Origin: Bowmanella sp. JS7-9
GTDB taxonomy: Bacteria; Pseudomonadota; Gammaproteobacteria; Enterobacterales; Alteromonadaceae
Direction: 5' to 3'
Assembly (NCBI RefSeq): GCF_004329715.1
Contig: NZ_JXSY01000018.1
Span: 367,172 to 431,171 of the forward strand
Length of the DNA: 64,000 bases
Below, one piece after another: positions 1 to 8,196 of the stretch. The notes under the pieces are model-generated. The model was not told the DNA's origin. It did no database searches and saw only the letters and a program-made list of their open reading frames with translations. The translations under genes and the position numbers were made by a program. How positions within the stretch are numbered: position 1 is the stretch's first letter; every line of letters starts with the position of its first letter.

Positions 1-466
1 GTGAATCGGTCAGTTCATATTGATTTTCTTCATCCAGGCTCAGGCCCACGAAATGAGTTTGACCCTCGTTGAGTGCTTTCGAGTGGGTAAACTGATAGCC
101 CTGATTTGGCCAATGACCTATCACAACCGCACCGGCCGCAACGACTTCATCGTGCAGCATGCCCAGCGCATCCTGAAACCAGTCGGTATAACCCAATTGA
201 TCACCCAGTCCGAACAGGGCAACGACTTTATCGGTGAGGTCTAATCCACTGATTTCATCCCAGTGAGATTCCCAGTCTTCCTGCAGTTCACCAAAGTCCC
301 AGGTAGAAATGCCCAAGATCAATACGTCATAGGTGAGGGTATGGCTAAGAGGAGTATCTTTAATGTTAAATAGCTCAATATTCAGGCGCTGACTGGCCTG
401 CTGGATTTTCTCCGCAGCCATTTCTGTGTAGCAGGTGGTAGAGCCGAAAAACAAACCGACATTCAA
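1..466 (-). CDS. fldB: Flavodoxin FldB, 3' end cut by window edge
   Basis: FMN-binding electron carrier of the cytosol. The visible 155 residues begin NVGLFFGSTTCYTEM, the FMN phosphate-binding loop typical of FldB, and contain STWDFGELQEDWE and the LFGLGDQLGYTDWFQDALG segment that contacts the flavin; these match E. coli FldB almost position for position. The C-terminal end lies outside the window. No in-frame ATG exists between the upstream stop and the conserved N-terminus, so translation most likely begins at a TTG (complement of 464-466). In E. coli fldB is divergent from xerD-dsbC-recJ, and here the same four genes are present, with one extra gene inserted between fldB and xerD. Confidence 0.9.
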   Translation of the reverse strand, partial: MNVGLFFGSTTCYTEMAAEKIQQASQRLNIELFNIKDTPLSHTLTYDVLILGISTWDFGELQEDWESHWDEISGLDLTDKVVALFGLGDQLGYTDWFQDALGMLHDEVVAAGAVVIGHWPNQGYQFTHSKALNEGQTHFVGLSLDEENQYELTDS

Positions 467-660
467 AGCGATGGATTCCGTAAATTAAAGGATTTGGTTG
501 GGTATTTTGCTTGCGACACCACGACAGATCCAGTTTTTCAGGCAACTTGTAGGGATTTTGTTAATTTGAGTTAGGTGATGTTCGGGTCTGCGGGTATAGT
601 GCCAAAGAGAATATGAACAACGCGCGGGAGCGCACAATTCGGTGGCAGAGGTTGGATAAC

Positions 661-1908
661 ATGTTTGCGTATGTAGCAAGGCAGCCCATTTTAGACAACA
701 ACATGGAAGTGCAGGCGTACGAGCTATTGTTTCGTGACGGCAAGAATAACTGTTTTCCGGATGTTCTGCCCGATGAGGCGACTTCAAGCATTCTGGCAAG
801 AAATTATCTGACACTGGGGCTGGAAGAATTCAGTGGCGATAAACGTTCATTTATTAACTTCCACAAAGATTCACTGCTCAACGATTTCACCAGTATACTG
901 AATCCGGAAAAAACCGTGGTGGAAATTGTTGAGACCATTCCTACCACAAGGGAAATGGTCGAGGCCTGCAAACGCATTAAAAACAATGGCTATACCCTGG
1001 CATTGGATGATCATAATTTTGACCCGCGCTGGGATGTTTTTTTGCCGTATATCGACATGCTCAAGGTCGATACCCATCGTACGCCAATAGAAACCATCGC
1101 CCAGCATTTGCCAAAATTTCAGCGTGCGAATATCAAACTGGTGGCAGAGAAAGTCGAAACCCGCGAAGAGTACGAAAAACTCAAACCCTATGGCTTCGAT
1201 TTGTATCAGGGCTATTACTTTGCTAAGCCACAAATCATTAAGTCGCGCAATTTGCCAACTTCTAAGCTGGCAATGCTGCAACTGATGGAAATTACCGCAC
1301 ACGCCGGCTTTGACTTACAGAAAGTGAATGACATCTTTGAGAAAGATGTGGGCTTGTCATATATGTTGTTGCGCTTTATCAACAACCCCCTAATCAACAA
1401 GCGCTATGAAATTACCTCTATACGCCATGCGTTAAATTACATGGGTGAACTGGAGTTGAAGAAATTTATTTCGCTTGTGGCGCTGGCGCGTATTAGTGAT
1501 GACAAGCCGTTTGAACTGTTGCATATGTCGCTGGTTCGGGCGAAGTTTTGCGAATTGCTAAGCCACGAGTGTAAGGACAAAGACAATCCACCTAAAGGTT
1601 TTCTGGTTGGCCTGTTCTCATTGCTCGATACGCTGCTGGATCAGGATATCAATACCGTGATTGGTAAATTGCCGGTGGATAATGAAATTAAAGATGCCTT
1701 AATGAGTAAAGAAGGGCGCTTGACCACCTATCTGCATACGGCCAAAGCGTTTGAAAGTGCCAATTGGCTGAATTTGATTCGTTTTTCCAAGCAAATGGGT
1801 GTAGACCAACGTCAATTGCATAGTTTGTTTAATCAAGCCATTGTATGGGGAAATAATATTCGCCAGGTGGTGTCGAACCACTTCCCGACAGCGCGAGTAT
1901 CTGGTTAG
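661..1908 (+). CDS. EAL-HDOD signalling protein with degenerate EAL domain (YuxH/CdgJ type)
   Basis: Cytosolic 415-residue protein with an N-terminal EAL-like domain (about 1-200) and a C-terminal HDOD domain (about 200-400). The EAL catalytic signature is lost: the motif reads YELLFRD near residues 20-26, the later DDFG-type motif is DDHNFD, and EGVET is AEKVET, so c-di-GMP hydrolysis is unlikely and a binding or scaffolding role is more probable. Proteins of this layout in Vibrio (CdgJ) influence motility and biofilm formation. The ATG at 661 is preferred over one at 613 because an AGAGG lies 9 bases upstream and the family starts M-x-x-YVARQPIL. It stands alone between fldB and xerD and has its own upstream region (467-660) without other recognisable signals. 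Confidence 0.85.
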   Translation: MFAYVARQPILDNNMEVQAYELLFRDGKNNCFPDVLPDEATSSILARNYLTLGLEEFSGDKRSFINFHKDSLLNDFTSILNPEKTVVEIVETIPTTREMVEACKRIKNNGYTLALDDHNFDPRWDVFLPYIDMLKVDTHRTPIETIAQHLPKFQRANIKLVAEKVETREEYEKLKPYGFDLYQGYYFAKPQIIKSRNLPTSKLAMLQLMEITAHAGFDLQKVNDIFEKDVGLSYMLLRFINNPLINKRYEITSIRHALNYMGELELKKFISLVALARISDDKPFELLHMSLVRAKFCELLSHECKDKDNPPKGFLVGLFSLLDTLLDQDINTVIGKLPVDNEIKDALMSKEGRLTTYLHTAKAFESANWLNLIRFSKQMGVDQRQLHSLFNQAIVWGNNIRQVVSNHFPTARVSG

Positions 1909-1972
1909 GTTGTGCACCTAAGATAGGCCAGTCAAACCATTTGAATAAATTGTGAGCAAGGGACTTGCCACA

Positions 1973-2055
1973 ATACGACCAACCGCTAATTCTGCTGGTT
2001 CAAATTCGGCGGCACAGTGTTCCGAAGCGGACAGAGCCTGCTAACATGGTCGTAT
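1973..2055. repeat. Inverted repeat in the xerD leader
   Basis: ATACGACCA at 1973-1981 is exactly complementary to TGGTCGTAT at 2047-2055, separated by 65 bases and ending 23 bases before the xerD start with the Shine-Dalgarno. It could close a long leader structure or be paired protein sites; function unknown. Confidence 0.35.
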
Positions 2056-2078
2056 ATGCAAAATGGAGAGATTGCAAA

Positions 2079-3008
2079 ATGGATGTGCGTGCCTCTAACC
2101 TTTCAGTGACTACCGTCATGTCGAATAATCAATTACTGGTCGATCAATTTATTGATGCCGTATGGCTGGAAAAAGGGCTGAGTGAAAACACCCTGCAATC
2201 CTATCGACGTGACCTACGCCAATTTAGTGATTTCCTCAGTGAGCAATCTATCGACCTGAAAGATTTTGATGATCAGGCCGTCAATCAGTATCTGGCGCTA
2301 CGCTACGATGAAGGCATGAAGGCTCGCAGCATGGCACGCTTTCTCAGCAGTTTACGCACCTTTGTACAATATCTGCTGCGCGAAAAATTACGCCACGCAG
2401 ACCCGTTGGTTCAGATTAAAAATCCCAAGCTACCTAAGCCATTGCCAAAAACGCTGACCGAAGAGCAGGTTGATGCGTTGCTGGCTGCCCCTACCGCGCA
2501 GGATGCGGTGCAATTGCGGGACAAGGCGATGTTAGAAGTATTGTACGCAACAGGTTTGCGGGTTACGGAGTTGGTTGGTTTACGTATGGATCAGCTTAGT
2601 GTGACCCAGGGCATGGTCAGAATTACCGGCAAAGGTGGCAAAGAACGTTTAGTCCCCCTCGGTGAACAGGCCCTTGACGCCATTGATGTGTATTTACGTA
2701 AAGGGCGCGGTATGTTGCTCAAGAGTGATTGCGCTTGGCTGTTTCCCAGCAATCGCGGCAAGATGATGACACGTCAGACGTTCTGGCATCGGATTAAATA
2801 TTACGCACAGGTGGCGGGTATCAGTAGCGAGTTATCACCGCATACTCTTCGCCACGCCTTTGCCACCCATTTACTCAACCATGGTGCAGATTTACGTGTC
2901 GTGCAAATGCTATTGGGGCACAGTGATCTGTCTACCACGCAAATTTATACCCATGTGGCGACCAGTCGTTTACATAAAGTCATTGGTGAGCATCATCCCA
3001 GAGGCTGA
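2079..3008 (+). CDS. xerD: Site-specific tyrosine recombinase XerD
   Basis: Acts with XerC and FtsK at the chromosomal dif site to resolve dimers. The N-terminal SAM-like core-binding domain contains WLEKGLSENTLQSYRRDL; the catalytic domain carries the expected residues: Arg in ATGLRVTEL, the HTLRHAFATH box, LGHSD, and the nucleophilic Tyr in TTQIYTHV (about residue 290). It ends EHHPRG as in E. coli. The chosen ATG at 2079 has GGAGAG eight bases upstream; an alternative ATG at 2118 gives 296 residues and aligns exactly with the E. coli N-terminus but has no visible ribosome site. dsbC and recJ follow on the same strand in the conserved order. Confidence 0.95.
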   Translation: MDVRASNLSVTTVMSNNQLLVDQFIDAVWLEKGLSENTLQSYRRDLRQFSDFLSEQSIDLKDFDDQAVNQYLALRYDEGMKARSMARFLSSLRTFVQYLLREKLRHADPLVQIKNPKLPKPLPKTLTEEQVDALLAAPTAQDAVQLRDKAMLEVLYATGLRVTELVGLRMDQLSVTQGMVRITGKGGKERLVPLGEQALDAIDVYLRKGRGMLLKSDCAWLFPSNRGKMMTRQTFWHRIKYYAQVAGISSELSPHTLRHAFATHLLNHGADLRVVQMLLGHSDLSTTQIYTHVATSRLHKVIGEHHPRG

Positions 3009-3089
3009 ACTTCAGGTTTAATTCACATACAATGAGCCAATATGCGGTGTCAGCCGGTCTTATTTTCGGCAACCAAACTCGGGAGTAGT

Positions 3090-3806
3090 ATGAAGAAGTT
3101 AATCCTATTGATTGCCAGTGTGTTCTGGTGTGTGTCGGCCGGTGCGCAACTGGTTACCGATAATGACGATGTATTACGCGACTTATTCGAAAATCAGCTG
3201 GGCCTGGCGGTTAGTGAGATTAACCCGGCGGCTATGCCCGGCCTGCGTGAAGTGATCACCTCGCAAGGTGTATTTTATGCCACCCCGGATGGTCAGTACC
3301 TGCTGCGCGGGCTGATGTATAACCTGACGGAAGGTCTGGTTAATGAAACTGAAAAAACCATGACCCGGGTGCGTTTAGCGGGAGTGGCGTCATTTGCCGA
3401 CAGCAAACTGGTTTTTCCTGCCAAAGACGAGAAATACAAAATTACTGTGTTTACCGATACCACCTGTACCTATTGTCGTCGTATGCACTCGCAAATTGAT
3501 GAATACAATGACTTGGGTATTACCGTCGAATATATGGCCTTTCCCCGTTATGGCACGGAACATCCCTCGTTTAATGAGCTGGAGTCAATCTGGTGCGCAG
3601 ATAAACCGCAGGAAGCCATGACTAAGGGGATGGCCGGGCAAAAAGTTAAACCCAAACAATGTGATAACCGTCTTGCAGAACAATATGCCTTTGCACAAAG
3701 TGTCGGCGTGAACTCTACGCCGGCAATCATTGCCAAAGATGGCAGCCTGATGCCGGGTTATTTACCTCCTAAACAATTACTGCAAACACTGCAGAAAATT
3801 AAATAA
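3090..3806 (+). CDS. dsbC: Thiol:disulfide interchange protein DsbC
   Basis: Periplasmic disulfide isomerase. A signal peptide (residues 1-19, ending SAGA) precedes an N-terminal dimerisation domain (about 20-80) and a thioredoxin-like domain with active site CTYC (126-129; CGYC in E. coli), a second structural Cys pair (WCADK...KQCDN) and the cis-Pro loop NSTPAI. At 238 residues it has the family's usual length. The ATG at 3090 has GGGAG just upstream and opens the signal peptide; an earlier in-frame ATG at 3042 would add an unlikely extension. It lies between xerD and recJ as in enterobacteria. Confidence 0.95.
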   Translation: MKKLILLIASVFWCVSAGAQLVTDNDDVLRDLFENQLGLAVSEINPAAMPGLREVITSQGVFYATPDGQYLLRGLMYNLTEGLVNETEKTMTRVRLAGVASFADSKLVFPAKDEKYKITVFTDTTCTYCRRMHSQIDEYNDLGITVEYMAFPRYGTEHPSFNELESIWCADKPQEAMTKGMAGQKVKPKQCDNRLAEQYAFAQSVGVNSTPAIIAKDGSLMPGYLPPKQLLQTLQKIK

Positions 3807-3831
3807 CACTTTTTCGCCCTAATACTCACCT

Positions 3832-5544
3832 ATGCAAATTGTTCGTCGACCAGCGCCAGACAGGGTAGACCTGTCTGGCGTGGTGCATCCCCGCATTGCA
3901 GATATTTACGCCAGCCGCGGCATTAAACATAGCGGTCAGCTGGACACTTCATTGCAGGCACTGACCCATTATCAACAGCTCAAAGGTATCGGGCAGGCGG
4001 CGTCTGTGTTGGCTGACACCATTGAAACCGGTAGACGCCTGGTGATTGTCGGCGATTTTGACGCAGATGGTGCCACCAGTACCGCACTGTGTATGCTGGC
4101 ATTGGCGCGCATGGGCTGTCAGGGTCATCAGTATCTGGTGCCTAATCGCTTTGATTTTGGTTATGGCTTATCACCGGAAATCGTCGATGTAGCCGCACAA
4201 ATGCAGGCCGAAGTGATTATGACAGTGGATAGTGGCATTGCCTGTCTGGCCGGCGTGGAGCGGGCTAATCAGTTAGGTATCGATGTGGTGATTACCGATC
4301 ACCATTTACCTGGCGAACAGTTACCAGAGGCGAAAGCCATCGTTAATCCCAATCAACTGGGCTGCGATTTTCCCAGCAAACATCTGGCCGGCGTCGGGGT
4401 CGCATTTTATCTGATGCTGGCCCTCAAGGCAGAACTGACCCAACGGGGTTGGTTTACCCAGCGGTCTGCACCGAATCTGGCGGAATTACTGGATATTGTC
4501 GCGGTCGGTACCGTCGCGGATGTGGTGAGATTAGACGATAACAACCGGATTTTGGTGCATCAGGGCTTACAACGTATTCGTAGCGGCCGTTGCCGCCCGG
4601 GGATTATTGCCCTGATGGAGGTGGCCAATCGTCAGGCATCCCGTTTGACTGCCGCAGATCTGGGCTTTGTAGTGGGGCCGCGATTAAATGCCGCCGGTCG
4701 CCTGGATGATATGGCGTTGGGCATCGAGTGTTTGTTATGTGATGACACATATCAGGCACGTGAGATTGCCAGTCGCTTAGATGGATTGAATCGTGAGCGG
4801 CGCGAAATTGAAAGCGGCATGCAGCAGGAAGCGATTAAGGCGCTGCAATCACTGGCGCTGACTGAAGACAGTGTCCCCCATGGTATATGCCTTTATCAGG
4901 CAGATTGGCACCAGGGCGTGATCGGCATTCTGGCCGGACGAATTAAAGAGCGCTATCACCGCCCAACCATCGCCTTTGCCCATCAGGATGATGACATCAT
5001 TAAAGGCTCGGCGCGCTCGATTCCCGGACTGCATATGCGCGATTTGTTAGATGAAGTGAATACGGCGCATCCGGGATTAATCAGTAAATTCGGTGGCCAT
5101 GCCATGGCGGCCGGATTGTCGTTGCCGGTGAAAAATCTGCCTGATTTTGAGGCGGCGTTTAATCACACCGCGAAGAAATTACTCGGCGATACACCGCCAC
5201 AGCGGCAGATTCTGAGTGACGGGCAACTCAGTGACGCTGACTTGTCGTTGGAATTTGCCCGATTACTGAAACAGGCAGGGCCCTGGGGACAGGGATTTGA
5301 GGAGCCGTGCTTTGACGGTTACTTTGAACTGCAATCTCAGCGCGTGGTAGGTGAAAATCATCTGAAGATGCAGGTGAAAACCGAAACCGGATTGTTGCTC
5401 GATGCCATCGCGTTTAATGTGGACCGCGATCATTGGCCGAACGCGCTGGCCCACCATGTTCATCTGGCGTACAAACTGGATGTGAACGAGTTTCGCGGGC
5501 GCGTGTCGGTGCAATTATTGGTCGATGCGCTACTGCCAGCTTGA
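3832..5544 (+). CDS. recJ: Single-stranded-DNA-specific exonuclease RecJ
   Basis: 5'-3' single-strand exonuclease used in recombination and mismatch repair. The DHH phosphoesterase motifs are intact: VGDFDADGATS (about 74-84), TVDSGIA (131-137), and TDHHLPGEQ (DHH at 156-158), followed by the DHHA1 domain with GGHAMAAG and the C-terminal OB-fold region. 570 residues, close to the E. coli length of 577. It starts 25 bases after dsbC. In E. coli prfB and lysS follow; here recJ is followed instead by a small exported protein and a copper receptor, so the conserved block ends at this point. Confidence 0.95.
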   Translation: MQIVRRPAPDRVDLSGVVHPRIADIYASRGIKHSGQLDTSLQALTHYQQLKGIGQAASVLADTIETGRRLVIVGDFDADGATSTALCMLALARMGCQGHQYLVPNRFDFGYGLSPEIVDVAAQMQAEVIMTVDSGIACLAGVERANQLGIDVVITDHHLPGEQLPEAKAIVNPNQLGCDFPSKHLAGVGVAFYLMLALKAELTQRGWFTQRSAPNLAELLDIVAVGTVADVVRLDDNNRILVHQGLQRIRSGRCRPGIIALMEVANRQASRLTAADLGFVVGPRLNAAGRLDDMALGIECLLCDDTYQAREIASRLDGLNRERREIESGMQQEAIKALQSLALTEDSVPHGICLYQADWHQGVIGILAGRIKERYHRPTIAFAHQDDDIIKGSARSIPGLHMRDLLDEVNTAHPGLISKFGGHAMAAGLSLPVKNLPDFEAAFNHTAKKLLGDTPPQRQILSDGQLSDADLSLEFARLLKQAGPWGQGFEEPCFDGYFELQSQRVVGENHLKMQVKTETGLLLDAIAFNVDRDHWPNALAHHVHLAYKLDVNEFRGRVSVQLLVDALLPA

Positions 5545-5630
5545 TGCTTATCAATAATTGTCGTTGAAATGCTTTGCCGGTGGTTGTTAAGCAGGTAATC
5601 TGACCCTGTCAGTCATCACGGTTTTGTAGT

Positions 5631-6044
5631 TTGCTTTCCAGATTTTTATCTTTCCTGCTGTTATGTGCCTTGGCCGCCAATGGATTATTTGGCGCCTGGA
5701 CTAATGGCCGGATGCTGGAGCTGGCTTCATTCTATGCCAGCGAGCATGTGGAGCTGATCTGTACCGGTCGCGATATGCGCTGGATTGATCCTCTCGCCAG
5801 TGCCGACGCGGGTCACTTTGTGTTTGTCGATGCGCCTGAGGAAGCACCGGCCAGCCTGCAGGAACCGGGCTGTCAGCTAGCTCTGTGGCAGGATCAGGTT
5901 AGCGAGCTCTATTCCGTTCACTCACACACCTCCATACCCGTGCTGGTGCATGGGGAATTTGCGCTGCTTAGCGCGGATGTGCGGGTCGCCGCTTATTCAA
6001 GGGGATTATCCCGCGCCCCACCAACCTTTCTTTTTATCAGTTAA
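5631..6044 (+). CDS. Small predicted exported protein upstream of copper receptor
   Basis: Not securely recognised. A 137-residue protein with an N-terminal hydrophobic stretch (SRFLSFLLLCALAANGLFGAW), a Cys in ELICTGRDMRW, a second Cys in EPGCQLALW, and a C-terminal SRAPPTF. This pattern (signal peptide, ICTG-x-x-MRW, terminal RAPP) resembles small DUF2946-like proteins that often precede copper-related genes, but the match is from memory only. A stop codon lies immediately upstream of the TTG at 5631, so no longer form exists; no clear Shine-Dalgarno is visible, and a downstream start would lose the signal sequence. Its position 65 bases ahead of the OprC-type receptor suggests joint expression and a role in metal handling (inference). 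Confidence 0.55.
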   Translation: MLSRFLSFLLLCALAANGLFGAWTNGRMLELASFYASEHVELICTGRDMRWIDPLASADAGHFVFVDAPEEAPASLQEPGCQLALWQDQVSELYSVHSHTSIPVLVHGEFALLSADVRVAAYSRGLSRAPPTFLFIS

Positions 6045-6067
6045 TTCATCACAAATTAATTCACGCG

Positions 6068-6079
6068 GCGCGGCCGCGC
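6068..6079. repeat. GC-only palindrome ahead of the copper receptor
   Basis: GCGCGGCCGCGC is a perfect 12-base palindrome, flanked by complementary CACG (6062-6065) and CGTG (6086-6089), 30 bases before the receptor start. It may form a leader hairpin or weak intergenic terminator; no T-run follows. Confidence 0.3.
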
Positions 6080-6109
6080 GGGCTTCGTGCCTGATAAAAA
6101 GGAACAATT

Positions 6110-8155
6110 ATGCGCTTTGTATTTTCCCCGCTGACGCTGGCATTGCTGGCAGCCGGCGCTCATGCTCAACACACCACTGATATCACACCAACAGAGAATA
6201 AAGATCCGGCAGTTGAGCGGATTGTGGTCACCTCCGAACATATGCTGGAACCCGGTCAGGTAGTCACCGATCCTAAACAGCCTCGTCAGCCATTGCCGGC
6301 CAGCGATGGGGCCGATTACCTTAAAACCATTGCCGGATTTAATTTGATTCGCAAGGGTGGGGTCAGCGGTGACCCGGTATTTCGTAGTATGTCCGCTTCC
6401 CGTCTGACCATTGTTAACGATGGCACAATGTTGCTGGGGGGCTGTAATAGCCGCATGGATCCGCCAACCGCCTATATTAACCCGCACAACTATGATGTGA
6501 TCCGGGTCATCAAAGGCCCACAGAGTGTGCTGAACCTGCCTGCAACCGCCACCGTGCAATTTGAACGTCAGGAGCAGCCGATGCAACAAGCCGGCATCGA
6601 GGGCGATGTGAGTCTGGTTATAGCCAGTTTTGCGCGGCGTGAATTGAGCACGGATCTGCAGGGCGGCAACCAACAAGGCTATGTGAGATTTACCGGCTCT
6701 TATGCAGAAAGTGACAACTACCGCGATGGCAAGGGTAATGTGGTCAACAGTCATTATCAACGTCAGGGAGGTAGCGCAGAGCTGGCCTGGACGCCAACTG
6801 AAAACAGTGTGTTGGCTATCACGCTGGCGCAAAGTGCTGGTGAAGCCGCCTACGCCGATCGCAGTATGGATGGTAGCGAATTTGATCGCAGCCAGTGGGG
6901 TGTCCGCTTACGGCAGGACGACATCACCCCCTGGTTATCACGGCTGGAAGTAAACTGGTATCAAAGTGATATTGATCATGTAATGGATAACTATTCGCTG
7001 CGTACCTTTACGCCCAGCATGATGCTGCCAAATCCCGCCGCGATGAATCCGACTCGCACCACCGATGGTGGCCGATTACAGGCCACGCTTACCCCCGCTG
7101 ATGGGTGGCAACTGCGCCTCGGCGCAGATACCAATGACAATGTGCATACCAATCGCATGAGCATGAATCAGTTGATGATGCCCCATCAGGACAAGCCGCA
7201 CCTGTCAGACGGTGAATTTAGCCAGTGGGGCGTGTTTATTGAGAGCGATTATCAGCTCAACCCTGCACGCAGCTGGCATCTGGGCATTCGTCGAGACGAT
7301 TGGCAGGCGATTGACCAGCGTTCCATGCTGATGAAAACCATGACCGTGTCGGTGATGAATCCGACCTTTGCAGATGTGCGTGAAGACATCCTCACCAGCG
7401 GATTTATCCGCTTCGAGCAGCAGTTTGCCGACAGTGCAATGTATGCCGGTTGGGGCCGGGCGGCACGTTTCCCCGACTACTGGGAATTATTAGGCAAGGC
7501 CAGAGGGAGCCAAACCAGTCCATCGGCGTTTAATATTGCGCCGGAAATAACCCATCAATGGGACATGGGCTGGCTGGGCAAGACAGACAGTCTGCAATGG
7601 GATGTCTCGTTGTTCTACGCCAACTATCAAGACTATGTGTTATTGGATCAACAAAGCATGATGGGACCGGAAACGGTGCGTAACATCGCGGCACACACCT
7701 ACGGCGGAGAAGCATCGCTGAGCTGGCAAATAGATCAGGCGTGGCGGGTGCAAAGTGCTTTATCTGTCAGCCGCGGCATGAATGACACAGACCGTCGCGA
7801 TTTGGCACAGCAGGCCCCCGCTGAGCTGCGAATCGACCTCGGCTATACCTCTGGCCAGTGGCAATGGGGCGGTGTGTGGCGCCTGGTCAGGGCTCAGCGG
7901 CATATTGCCAAGGGGCAGGGGACTATCGTGGGGCTGGATACCACTCCCACCGCCGGGTTTGGCGTGGTTTCCGTTAATGCCAGTCGCACAGTAGCATCCA
8001 ACTGGCGGCTAAGTCTGGGTATCGATAATTTACTGAATAAATCTTATCAGGAAGCGCTCAGTCGCAGTGCGTCGTTGATCCCAGGCTTTGTCAGCGAGGA
8101 CAAGGTGAACGAACCGGGTCGCACATTGTGGTTAAAGCTGGATTATTCAATCTAG
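6110..8155 (+). CDS. oprC: TonB-dependent copper receptor, OprC family
   Basis: Outer-membrane 22-stranded receptor for copper. A signal peptide (about 1-19, AHA|QH) precedes the plug domain. The OprC hallmark GCNSRMDPPTAYINPHNYD is present, giving the CxxxM ligand pair (C112, M116), and DHVMDNYS supplies the second pair HxM (H290, M292); the spacing between the pairs matches the structurally defined OprC site. Several Met clusters (TPSMMLPNP, NRMSMNQLMMPH, QSMMGPE) add to the copper-binding character. The C-terminus NEPGRTLWLKLDYSI is a typical last strand. A ribosome site AAGGAAC precedes the ATG. No copper exporter or regulator is adjacent. Confidence 0.9.
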   Translation: MRFVFSPLTLALLAAGAHAQHTTDITPTENKDPAVERIVVTSEHMLEPGQVVTDPKQPRQPLPASDGADYLKTIAGFNLIRKGGVSGDPVFRSMSASRLTIVNDGTMLLGGCNSRMDPPTAYINPHNYDVIRVIKGPQSVLNLPATATVQFERQEQPMQQAGIEGDVSLVIASFARRELSTDLQGGNQQGYVRFTGSYAESDNYRDGKGNVVNSHYQRQGGSAELAWTPTENSVLAITLAQSAGEAAYADRSMDGSEFDRSQWGVRLRQDDITPWLSRLEVNWYQSDIDHVMDNYSLRTFTPSMMLPNPAAMNPTRTTDGGRLQATLTPADGWQLRLGADTNDNVHTNRMSMNQLMMPHQDKPHLSDGEFSQWGVFIESDYQLNPARSWHLGIRRDDWQAIDQRSMLMKTMTVSVMNPTFADVREDILTSGFIRFEQQFADSAMYAGWGRAARFPDYWELLGKARGSQTSPSAFNIAPEITHQWDMGWLGKTDSLQWDVSLFYANYQDYVLLDQQSMMGPETVRNIAAHTYGGEASLSWQIDQAWRVQSALSVSRGMNDTDRRDLAQQAPAELRIDLGYTSGQWQWGGVWRLVRAQRHIAKGQGTIVGLDTTPTAGFGVVSVNASRTVASNWRLSLGIDNLLNKSYQEALSRSASLIPGFVSEDKVNEPGRTLWLKLDYSI

Positions 8156-8169
8156 GCGGTAAAATTGAT

Positions 8170-8195
8170 CGGCGTGAAGCAACAGCCTCACGCCG
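8170..8195. terminator. Hairpin between convergent oprC and pitrilysin genes
   Basis: CGGCGTGA (8170-8177) pairs with TCACGCCG (8188-8195) between the ends of two convergent genes. On the minus strand a short T-stretch (ATCAATTTTA) follows at a distance; on the plus strand there is none. Probable weak bidirectional terminator. Confidence 0.45.
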
Positions 8196-8196
8196 G

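Noticed and set aside
871..1302. Open frame of 143 codons opposite the EAL-HDOD gene
   Set aside because: Antisense to a conserved domain protein, no homology seen.
6056..6832. Open frame of 258 codons on the minus strand opposite oprC
   Set aside because: No recognisable domain or ribosome site; the plus-strand frame encodes a clear OprC-type receptor, so this is a shadow.
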